Shown piece by piece: positions 8,773 to 15,243 of a stretch of DNA of 64,000 nucleotides. The DNA is from Aeromicrobium stalagmiti. Lineage in GTDB: Bacteria > Actinomycetota > Actinomycetes > Propionibacteriales > Nocardioidaceae. The stretch is from contig NZ_JABSTZ010000004.1 of the NCBI RefSeq assembly GCF_013283745.1, positions 280,714 to 344,713 of the forward strand, given 5' to 3'. Positions within the stretch are counted from its first letter, which is position 1. The number at the start of each line of letters is the position of its first letter. The position numbers and the translations under genes are program-made. The notes under the pieces are model-generated. The model was given only the letters and a program-made list of their open reading frames with translations, had not been told where the DNA came from and searched no databases.

Positions 8773-9348
8773 GTGGATCGATTCGTCCAGGACCTGATGT
8801 CCCTCCCGCCGCTGGCTGCCGCCGAGGAGCTCGCCCTCGCGCGCCGCGCCCGCAGGGGGGACTCCGAGGCGCGTGCGGCTCTCATCACCGCGGGCCTGAG
8901 GTCGGTGGCTCTGCGAGCCTGCATGCTGGGCCTGCGCGGCGAGGAGCTGCGCGACGCCGTCCAGTCGGGCGCAGTCGGGCTCATCCGTGCGGTCGACCGG
9001 TTCGACCCCGACCGCGGCGCGCGCCTCGCGACGTACGCCTGGCGGTGGATCGGGGCAGAGATGCGGACGTCTGGTCCTCGCGAGGAGCCGCTCGGTGACG
9101 TGGAGCCGGCGATCGAGCACGCCTTCGGCGACGGTGCCGACCTGCTCGAGGGGCTCGACCCGGAGGCCGCCGAGGTGCTGCGTCTGAGGTTCGGGATGGG
9201 CGCCGCCGACGCCGTGCCTCTGTCGCGCACCGCGGTGTCGCAGCGTCTGGGACTTCGCGTCGCGCAGGTGCGGACGATCGAGGGGAAGGCGATGCGACAA
9301 CTGCGGGGGAGGCTTGCTAGAGTTGTCGACCGTGCTCCTCATCAGTGA
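8773..9348 (+). CDS. Compact sigma-70-like protein lacking region 3
   Basis: 191 residues from GTG. The N-terminus resembles sigma regions 1.2 and 2: DLMSLPPLAAAEELALARRA, then LIRAVDRFDPDRG and LATYAWRWIGAEMR (regions 2.1-2.4). After a linker of about 30 residues comes a region 4 helix-turn-helix: LDPEAAEVLRLRFGMG...VSQRLGLRVAQVRTIEGKAM, ending KAMRQLRGRL. Primary-type sigma factors carry region 3 between these parts; it is missing here, giving an ECF-sized protein with primary-sigma sequence character. It follows dnaG by about 100 nt on the same strand and precedes tRNA-Asn, whose promoter probably lies in its 3' end. Confidence 0.7.
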   Translation: MDRFVQDLMSLPPLAAAEELALARRARRGDSEARAALITAGLRSVALRACMLGLRGEELRDAVQSGAVGLIRAVDRFDPDRGARLATYAWRWIGAEMRTSGPREEPLGDVEPAIEHAFGDGADLLEGLDPEAAEVLRLRFGMGAADAVPLSRTAVSQRLGLRVAQVRTIEGKAMRQLRGRLARVVDRAPHQ

Positions 9349-9356
9349 GAAGCCGA

Positions 9357-9429
9357 TCCCCCATAGCTCAATTGGCAGAGCATTCGACTGTTAATCGGAG
9401 GGTTCTTGGTTCGAGTCCAAGTGGGGGAG
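9357..9429 (+). tRNA. tRNA-Asn (GTT)
   Basis: 73-nt cloverleaf. Acceptor arms TCCCCCA (9357-9363) and TGGGGGA (9422-9428) pair perfectly, discriminator G. The anticodon loop CTGTTAA gives GTT (Asn), and the T arm contains GGTTCGAGTCC. CCA is not encoded. A likely promoter sits inside the upstream sigma gene: TGCGACA (9293-9299) and TAGAGT (9318-9323) with an 18-nt spacer. Confidence 0.95.
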
Positions 9430-9438
9430 CAGGACCGG

Positions 9439-9463
9439 AACGGCGTCGACATCGGCGCCGTTT
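9439..9463 (+). terminator. Hairpin after tRNA-Asn
   Basis: AACGGCG (9439-9445) pairs with CGCCGTT (9456-9462) around a 10-nt loop and is followed by TTCGTC, ten nt after the tRNA end. It probably terminates the tRNA transcript and faces the convergent hypothetical gene at 9504. Confidence 0.5.
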
Positions 9464-9503
9464 CGTCGTCTCCGAGGACTTCGTGTCGTCGAGGTCGGAC
9501 CCC

Positions 9504-9908
9504 TCACCACGACAGGTGGGCGACGGCTCTGATCGCGTCCTGCTTTGCGTCGGCCAGCCACTCGATGGTGGCGGCTCGGTCGAAGGGGAATTGCTGCTGC
9601 CACCCGGCGGGCAGCTCGACTGAATCTGCGGTCGATGCCGGGCGCGAACGCACGTAGTTGGCGACGAGCAGCGGCACCGACAGGTCTCCCCGGCGGACGG
9701 CGATCGCGGTGACGCCTCGTTCGGTGTCAAGGTCGACCACCAGGTCGCCACGCTGCAGACGTAGGTGCGCCACTGCCATCTGCACGGGCCCCCACGCCGA
9801 CACAGTCCGGAAGCCGCTCGCCAGGAGGTGCTGAGCAAGAAGCTGGCCCTCGTGGTCGAGCGTGGGGATGACACGACCGGGGTCGCCATGGTCCTGCGGA
9901 TCGGTCAC
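9504..9908 (-). CDS. Hypothetical protein
   Basis: 134 residues from GTG (VTDPQDHGDPGRV). Not recognised. It appears to be a small soluble alpha/beta protein: a helical LDHEGQLLAQHLLASGF segment, alternating strands with DLVVDLDTERGVTAIAVRRG, and a C-terminal helix rich in Asp, Ala and Trp. No cysteines, signal peptide or membrane segments. It starts 3 nt after the stop of the PIG-L deacetylase and is therefore co-transcribed with it; a shared role is possible but unsupported. Confidence 0.65.
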   Translation of the reverse strand: MTDPQDHGDPGRVIPTLDHEGQLLAQHLLASGFRTVSAWGPVQMAVAHLRLQRGDLVVDLDTERGVTAIAVRRGDLSVPLLVANYVRSRPASTADSVELPAGWQQQFPFDRAATIEWLADAKQDAIRAVAHLSW

Positions 9909-9911
9909 GGG

Positions 9912-10652
9912 CTACTCGCCCCAGGTGAGCGAGAAGACCTCGAACGATGCCGCATGGGTCACGCCGAGTCGCGAGCCGGTGGGGCGCGACATGCCCTCGA
10001 GGAACTCGGCGGGGTCGAAGGCCTCCCAGCCGAGACCGTCGATGTAGGCCTGGTGCGCTCGCAGCGACTCGACGCCGCGGTCGAAGGTGTCCGTGGTGTC
10101 GACGGCGTGCGTCGAGTCGGGCGAGCCGGCCGCCCAGACCTGCTTCACGCCGCCCCAGGGCTCGAGACCCTCGACGAGCTGCTCGGAGAAGATCCACCGG
10201 TTGCCCGCGTCGCCGGCGGCGTTGAGGGCTGCGCGGCCGACGGCCATGTGGTCGGGCTGGTTGGGCGCCGATCCGCCCCACGTCTCGCGGAAGTTGTTGG
10301 TGATGATGATCTCGGGGCGATGCCGCCGCACGACCTCGGTGATGGCCCGCCGCAGCGACACGCCGTACTCCAGCACGCCGTCAGGCAGCCCGAGGAAGTC
10401 GACGACCTCGACCCCGACGACCTTGCCGGAGGCGATCTGCTCGGCCATCCGCACCTCGCGGCACTCGTCAGGCGGCAGCCCGTCGATGCCCGCCTCGCCG
10501 CTGGTCACCATGCAGTAGACGACCGACTTGCCCTGGCCGGTCCACCGGGCGATGGCGGCCGCGGCGCCGAACTCGACGTCGTCCGGGTGGGCCACGACGA
10601 CGAGGGCGCGTTCCCAGCTCTCGTCGACGGGCTCGAGGGGTGTGGGTTCCAT
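9912..10652 (-). CDS. PIG-L family deacetylase (LmbE-like)
   Basis: 246 residues. VVVAHPDDVEFGAAAAIARW carries the family zinc-binding AHPDD motif, and QPDHMAVGRAAL supplies the third ligand (HxxxG). Relatives remove N-acetyl groups from N-acetylglucosamine-linked substrates, such as MshB and Mca in mycothiol metabolism, but the exact substrate is not deducible. A TAGCCT -10 box (complement of 10659-10664) lies 6 nt before the ATG, suggesting a leaderless mRNA that starts beside tRNA-Met. First gene of a two-gene unit with the hypothetical gene downstream. Confidence 0.85.
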   Translation of the reverse strand: MEPTPLEPVDESWERALVVVAHPDDVEFGAAAAIARWTGQGKSVVYCMVTSGEAGIDGLPPDECREVRMAEQIASGKVVGVEVVDFLGLPDGVLEYGVSLRRAITEVVRRHRPEIIITNNFRETWGGSAPNQPDHMAVGRAALNAAGDAGNRWIFSEQLVEGLEPWGGVKQVWAAGSPDSTHAVDTTDTFDRGVESLRAHQAYIDGLGWEAFDPAEFLEGMSRPTGSRLGVTHAASFEVFSLTWGE

Positions 10653-10679
10653 GTCGCTAGGCTAAGCCCGCATTCCCTC

Positions 10680-10753
10680 GGGGAGGTAGCTCAGCTGGTT
10701 AGAGCAGGGGACTCATAATCCCTGGGTCGCGGGTTCGAGCCCCGCCCTCCCTA
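10680..10753 (+). tRNA. tRNA-Met (CAT), elongator type
   Basis: 74-nt cloverleaf. The acceptor GGGGAGG (10680-10686) pairs with CCTCCCT (10746-10752), with a G-U first pair and discriminator A. The loop CTCATAA gives anticodon CAT. The paired G1-U72 end argues against an initiator (which would be unpaired C1-A72); a lysidine-modified tRNA-Ile cannot be fully excluded. CCA is not encoded (ACC then G). It lies 18 nt before a HAD-family gene on the same strand. Confidence 0.92.
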
Positions 10754-10771
10754 CCGACAGAAAGGGCAGCC

Positions 10772-11200
10772 ATGCGCGACGCGGTGATCTTCGACATGGA
10801 CGGCACGCTCTGTGACACGACGAGCATCCAGCACCTGATCGAGGGTGCCGACAAGGACTTCGCCGCGTTTCACGCCGCCTCCGCCGACTGCCCTCCGCGG
10901 CCCGACGTCGTCGAGGCGGCACGGGCGCAGCACGAGCGGGGCCGCGCCGTCGTCGTGGTGACGTCACGCGAGTTCATCTGGCGTGACCTCACGCTCGACT
11001 GGCTGGTGCGGCACGGGGTGCCGTACGACGCGCTGCACATGCGCATCGTCGGCGACTACCGCAAGGACGTCGTGGTCAAGACCGAGATCCTCCAGCAGGT
11101 CACCGCCGACGGGTTCACGGTGCTGGAGGCGTGGGACGACAAGGCGGCTGTGCTCGACCTCTGGCGCGACCACGGCATCGTGGTCCATCCCGTTCACTGA
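10772..11200 (+). CDS. HAD-superfamily phosphatase-like protein
   Basis: 142 residues. AVIFDMDGTLCD is HAD motif I (DxDGT nucleophile), VVVVTSREF is motif II, and EAWDDKAAVLDLW is the motif IV-like acidic region. There is no large cap domain. The small size and the TSREFIWRDLTLDWL arrangement resemble the phosphatase domain of polynucleotide kinase/3'-phosphatase families. The substrate is unknown. It begins 18 nt after tRNA-Met, with AGAAAGGG as ribosome binding site, so the two are probably read through together. Confidence 0.78.
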   Translation: MRDAVIFDMDGTLCDTTSIQHLIEGADKDFAAFHAASADCPPRPDVVEAARAQHERGRAVVVVTSREFIWRDLTLDWLVRHGVPYDALHMRIVGDYRKDVVVKTEILQQVTADGFTVLEAWDDKAAVLDLWRDHGIVVHPVH

Positions 11201-11227
11201 CGCGCTTCTGGCGCCGCAGAGTGCCCG

Positions 11228-11533
11228 TCAGAGACCGAAGACGGGTCGCTGGTCCTCGGGGACGAGCTCGAGAAACTCCGGGTTGTCACGGATGACCTTG
11301 GGCACGAAGGGGCAGAACGGCAGCACCGTGCCGCCGCGCGACGCGATCTCGGTGAGGGCGCCGGCGATGAGCTGCCCGCCGATGCCGCGGCCCTCGAACT
11401 GGGGGAGCACCCGCGTGTGGGGGAGGGCGTACTCGTCGCCGTCCTTGCGATAGTCGACGTAGCCGGCGAGCTCACCGTCGACGGTGATCTCGAAGCGTGA
11501 GTCGGCCGGGTTGTCGTGCACCGTGGTCGTCAT
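11228..11533 (-). CDS. GNAT-like N-acetyltransferase, YjdJ type
   Basis: 101 residues from ATG 11533 (MTTTVHDNPADSRFE). It is the short single-domain GNAT family: YVDYRKDGDEYALPHTRVLP, then EGRGIGGQLIAGALTEIASR with the acetyl-CoA loop, and PFCPFVPKVIRDNPE at the end. Human NATD1 and bacterial YjdJ share this layout; the substrate is unknown. AGGGGAA precedes the start by about 7 nt. The open frame extends to 11605, but those codons lack the family start. Divergent from DUF3145. Confidence 0.82.
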   Translation of the reverse strand: MTTTVHDNPADSRFEITVDGELAGYVDYRKDGDEYALPHTRVLPQFEGRGIGGQLIAGALTEIASRGGTVLPFCPFVPKVIRDNPEFLELVPEDQRPVFGL

Positions 11534-11638
11534 CCGACATTCCCCTTGCCCCAGATGTTGTCCGCAGACCTCAAAGTACGACACAATGGTCGCAGGTGCA
11601 CCCAAGACGCTGGGGAAGGCGAATCTAGGGAGGCACCG

Positions 11639-12154
11639 ATGAACATGTCATCGCCGACGAACACGACGCGGGGAGTGCTCTTTGTGCACTCCTCCGCTTC
11701 TGCGCTGTGCCCGCACGTCGAGTGGGCGGTCGCAGGAGTGCTGGGCGGCACGCCCGACGTCTCGTGGGTGCCCCAGGGCGCCGAGCCCGGCACCTACCGC
11801 GCGGAGCTCTCGTGGCAGGCGCCCGTCGGCACCGCCGCGGCGCTGGCATCCGCCCTCCGCGGATGGGAGCAGCTGCGCTTCGAGGTCACGGAGGAGCCGA
11901 CCGCGTCCAGCGAGGGCGCGCGCTACTCCTACACCCCGAAGCTCGGCATCTTCCACGCCATGACTGGTCTGCACGGCGACGTGCTGATCCCCGAGGACCG
12001 CATCAAGGCGTTCCGGGTCAAGGCGTCGCTCGGCGAGGTCGACATCGAGACGGCCCTCGACGGCCTGCTGGGCGTCGCCTGGGACGCCGAGCTCGAGCCG
12101 TTCCGTCACGCCGGTGACGGCGCGCCGGTGCGTTGGCTGCACCAAGTCATCTGA
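11639..12154 (+). CDS. DUF3145 family protein
   Basis: 171 residues with the actinobacterial DUF3145 pattern: TTRGVLFVHSSASALCPHVE, VEWAVAGVLG, LSWQAPVGTAAALASALRGW, and a C-terminal DAELEPFRHAGDGAPVRWLH. Function unknown; members are conserved across Actinobacteria. No membrane segments. A clear GGGAGG lies 6 nt before the ATG. Single gene between a divergent GNAT and the convergent ACP-fusion gene. Confidence 0.85.
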   Translation: MNMSSPTNTTRGVLFVHSSASALCPHVEWAVAGVLGGTPDVSWVPQGAEPGTYRAELSWQAPVGTAAALASALRGWEQLRFEVTEEPTASSEGARYSYTPKLGIFHAMTGLHGDVLIPEDRIKAFRVKASLGEVDIETALDGLLGVAWDAELEPFRHAGDGAPVRWLHQVI

Positions 12155-12182
12155 GCGCCTCACCGACGAGCGGCGGCTGATC

Positions 12183-13019
12183 TCAGCCGATCGCGACCTT
12201 GACCGACGGTGTGGTCTTGCCGGTGGCGGTGTTCTTGATGCGGAACTCCCGCTCGCCCGTGCGCGACGTGTAGAGCTCGGTCTTGAACGTGCCGCCGTCG
12301 CGGGTCGTCGTCTCGATCGGAAAGTCGTCCCACTCCTGGCCCTCGCCGACGTCCCTGACCTCGATCTGCAGCTTCTCGCCCTCGTCGCTGGTCGGGAAGG
12401 CCCCCGACAGGATGAAGCGCTCGCCGGGCGAGACGCTCGTCGACGACGCGTCGATCGTCGGCGGGGGCTCGCCGGTCTCCGTCGTGGGTGTCGGGTCGGG
12501 GGTCGGGGTGCTCGTGGCCGTCGGCTCGGGCGTGGTCGGGGCGGCGATGGGCGGCAGGTCGACGCTGCCGATGCCGCTGGCGCTCATCAGGGCTGCGCCG
12601 CCGAGGCCCAGCACGGCTCCCACGACGAGGCCGGCCAGCGCGAACCGGGTCGCGAACCACGCGGTGTTGCCGCGCCGCTCGGGGGCTTCGTCAGGTGCCA
12701 CGTCTCGGACCTCCGTGGTGGGGGCGGGGGGTGCCGGGGCGAGTTTCGGGACGCTCGGGGCACCGCTGGGGGGTTGCGAGCCATCATGCCTGACGACGGC
12801 GTCGATCGCGTCCTGGATCGTGACCATCGAGTCGATGGTGTCGTCGGACAGGTAGAGGTCGAATCTGCGGCCCAGCTCCTCGCCGACCTCGACGACGGTC
12901 AGGGAGTCGGTGCCGAGATCCTTGAGCGTCGCATCGGGCGTGACGGCGTCGGCCGGGCAGCCGACCACGCGGACGAGAATGTCGGTCAGCTGCTCATGAA
13001 CCGCGGACGACGAAGGCAC
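12183..13019 (-). CDS. Acyl-carrier-protein domain fused to a membrane anchor and exported beta domain
   Basis: 278 residues in three parts. Residues 1-80 form an acyl carrier protein domain with LKDLGTDSLTVVEVGEELG; Ser39 in the DSL motif is the expected phosphopantetheine site, and DDTIDSMVTIQDAIDAV is the usual last helix. After a Pro/Ala-rich stretch a single membrane segment (about 122-145, ALAGLVVGAVLGLGGAALM) follows. Beyond it lie a Pro/Thr-rich linker and a C-terminal beta-sandwich-like domain (SPGERFILSG...GGTFKTELYTSR). Arg-rich flanking on the N-terminal side predicts ACP in the cytoplasm and the tail outside. TAGAGT (complement of 13026-13031) lies 6 nt before the ATG, so it is probably leaderless. 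No biosynthetic partner is adjacent. Confidence 0.8.
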   Translation of the reverse strand: MPSSSAVHEQLTDILVRVVGCPADAVTPDATLKDLGTDSLTVVEVGEELGRRFDLYLSDDTIDSMVTIQDAIDAVVRHDGSQPPSGAPSVPKLAPAPPAPTTEVRDVAPDEAPERRGNTAWFATRFALAGLVVGAVLGLGGAALMSASGIGSVDLPPIAAPTTPEPTATSTPTPDPTPTTETGEPPPTIDASSTSVSPGERFILSGAFPTSDEGEKLQIEVRDVGEGQEWDDFPIETTTRDGGTFKTELYTSRTGEREFRIKNTATGKTTPSVKVAIG

Positions 13020-13110
13020 GCCTCCACTCTAGCGAGGTGGTGCGGTGCGTCACGCCATCTCGACAGGGGTTTGCCGGACCGGCGGCGTCACGCGCGCCTA
13101 GACTGCACGA

Positions 13111-14067
13111 ATGGAGAGCGTCGAGGACGTCCAGTACGTCGTGGTGCACGGCTACCGACGGGCGTTCCGCATCTGCGGATCCGGCCCGGCGCTGCTGCTG
13201 CTGCACGGCCTGGCCTGCGACTCCTCGACCTGGATCGACGTCATGCCGGCCCTGGCCGAGCACTACACGGTCATCGCCCCTGACCTGCTGGGTCACGGCG
13301 AGTCCGACAAGCCTGATGCCGACTACTCGCTCGGCGGCTATGCCAACGGCATGCGCGACCTGCTCACGGTGCTCGGCATCGACAAGGTGACGGTGGTCGG
13401 TCACAGCTTCGGCGGCGGCGTCGCGATGCAGTTCGCCTACCAGTTCCCCGACCGCACGGAGCGCGTCGTGCTGGTGTCGACTGGTGGCCTGGGCCGCGAG
13501 GTCACCCCGCTCATCCGCTTCCTGACGCTCCCGGGCAGCGGCCTGGCGATCGGAGCGGCGACGCTGCGCCCGTGGCGCCCCCTCGTGAGCGGCGCCATGA
13601 GATCGCTCTCCCGGCTGCCGATCAGCGCGACCCGAGACCTCGACGAGGTGGCCCGCATCTACGAGGCGCTGGCCGATCCGGCGCAGCGGACGGCCGTCCG
13701 GCGCGTCACGAGCCACGTGCTCAACTGGCGCGGCCAGTACGTCACGATGACCGATCGCAGCTATCTCGCGCGCCTGATGCCCGTTCTGGTGATCTGGGGG
13801 CGCGACGACATGGTCATCCCGGCCTCGCACGCCGACTACGCGCCCACGCAAGTCTCCGACGTCCACGTGCTCGAGGACTCCGGCCACTTCCCGCACAAGG
13901 ACCACCCGGAGGAGTTCGCGCGGCTCGTCCACGAGTTCATCGAGGGCAGCGAGCCAGCGCACTACCACCGGGGCCGGTGGCGTGCCCTGCTGCGCCGAGG
14001 CGACCAGTACGAGCTGGAGAGCGTCGTGACGCCGCCTGTTGCGGGCGTCGTGCCTGCGATCAGCTGA
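13111..14067 (+). CDS. Alpha/beta hydrolase
   Basis: 318 residues with the alpha/beta-hydrolase fold: oxyanion region LLLLHGLACDSSTW, LGHGESDKP, nucleophile elbow VVGHSFGGGVAMQFA (Ser), acid WGRDDMVIP and catalytic His in LEDSGHFPHKDHPEEF. It resembles the C-C hydrolase/lipase-like group; the substrate is unknown. A TAGACT box (13099-13104) lies 6 nt before the ATG, so it is probably leaderless. Divergent from the ACP-fusion gene with under 100 nt between; the pair could share regulation. Confidence 0.87.
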   Translation: MESVEDVQYVVVHGYRRAFRICGSGPALLLLHGLACDSSTWIDVMPALAEHYTVIAPDLLGHGESDKPDADYSLGGYANGMRDLLTVLGIDKVTVVGHSFGGGVAMQFAYQFPDRTERVVLVSTGGLGREVTPLIRFLTLPGSGLAIGAATLRPWRPLVSGAMRSLSRLPISATRDLDEVARIYEALADPAQRTAVRRVTSHVLNWRGQYVTMTDRSYLARLMPVLVIWGRDDMVIPASHADYAPTQVSDVHVLEDSGHFPHKDHPEEFARLVHEFIEGSEPAHYHRGRWRALLRRGDQYELESVVTPPVAGVVPAIS

Positions 14068-14103
14068 GACCGGGCTGCACGTCAGCCCAGCCTTGCGACG
14101 GGA

Positions 14104-15195
14104 TCAGGCCGACGGCTCCGACATGGTCCGGGCTGCGTCGGTCGTCGGCTCGTCGACCGGTTCGGCGTCCTGCAGCGCCGCATGGCGTCGCCGCTTCTGC
14201 CACTTGGAGTTGCCGGTGACCCAGGCGCCGATCATGACGGCGATCCAGCCGATGACCAGTCCACCGATGTCGTCGGCGATGTAGTGCCAGCCGAGGTAGA
14301 TCGTGGCCAGGATCGTGAAGCCGAGGTAGGTCCACGCGGTGTAGCGGACGGCGCGGGCGATGCCGGCGTAGTGCAGGAAGAGCGCCAGCGTGAAGACGAC
14401 CGACACGTGCAGCGACGCGAACCCGGCGATGCCGTAGATCTTGTCGCCCTGCGGATCCTCCTTGAAGCCGAACGCGCCTCGTAGCAGCGACATCTGCAGC
14501 TGGGTGGCGCCGTTGTCAGGCAGGTCGGCGAACCGCTGCGGCTCGTAGAACGCGGGACCGAGGGTCGGCAGGCTGTAGTAGCTCACGACACCCAGCACCC
14601 AGTTGAGGCTGACGGCCGTGGCGTACCAGGCGCCGACGGTGAAGTCGCGGTGCAGCACGAGCACCGCGCCCACGGTGATCGGCACGACCGGCAGGTAGAG
14701 CACGTAGAGCACGGCCAGCACCTGCGCTGCGATGCTCGTGCCCAGCACGTCGTGCAGCACCGTCGCCGGATTGTTGCCGAAGAAGAGCCAGTGGTCGAGC
14801 TCGAGCAGCTGCCTGTCGTGCAGCGTCGTCGTCAGCTCGGGCAGATAGCTCTTGAGGTTCCGGTAGCTGACGTAGCAGATGTAGAACGACAGCATGCCGG
14901 TGGCGACGTGCCCGACACGCTTCCAGTTCCACTCGTCGCGCACGATCGTCCGGACGCCGGAGAACGCGTTCTTGAACCCGTAGCGGTAGATCGACTGAGG
15001 CAGGATGGCCACCGCGAAGATCAGCAGACCGATCATCGGCAGGCGGATGTAGGCGGGCCCGAGGAATCCCTCGGGGTCCTTCAGACCCACGTTGAGGTCG
15101 TGCGAGTAGTAGATCGTCACGAGTCCGACCACGACTGACAAGCAGAACGCAAATGCGTAGGGCCAGCGGAGGAACGCGGCAGGCCATCGAAGCAT
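14104..15195 (-). CDS. PAP2-superfamily membrane phosphatase/phosphotransferase (Aur1/Ipt1-like)
   Basis: 363 residues, about seven to eight membrane segments. The PAP2 motif pieces are SYYSLPTLGPAFY, GFASLHVSVVF (His) and YLGWHYIADDIGG (catalytic His with Asp), as in the inositolphosphotransferase/PAP2_3 group acting on lipid head groups. The C-terminal 40 residues are basic then acidic and cytoplasmic. The start is placed at 15195 (MLRWPAAF) because a TAGGAT -10 box (complement of 15203-15208) covers the alternative ATG at 15204 and ends 7 nt before 15195. Convergent with the alpha/beta hydrolase. Confidence 0.82.
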   Translation of the reverse strand: MLRWPAAFLRWPYAFAFCLSVVVGLVTIYYSHDLNVGLKDPEGFLGPAYIRLPMIGLLIFAVAILPQSIYRYGFKNAFSGVRTIVRDEWNWKRVGHVATGMLSFYICYVSYRNLKSYLPELTTTLHDRQLLELDHWLFFGNNPATVLHDVLGTSIAAQVLAVLYVLYLPVVPITVGAVLVLHRDFTVGAWYATAVSLNWVLGVVSYYSLPTLGPAFYEPQRFADLPDNGATQLQMSLLRGAFGFKEDPQGDKIYGIAGFASLHVSVVFTLALFLHYAGIARAVRYTAWTYLGFTILATIYLGWHYIADDIGGLVIGWIAVMIGAWVTGNSKWQKRRRHAALQDAEPVDEPTTDAARTMSEPSA

Positions 15196-15243
15196 GGACG
15201 TCATCCTAAACGTCCATGCTGAGAGCCGGTTGTGAGACCCGGC

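Noticed and set aside
10658..10663. TAGGCT as a tRNA-Met promoter
   Set aside because: The same bases on the minus strand form the PIG-L -10 box at the leaderless spacing; no matching -35 for the tRNA was seen.
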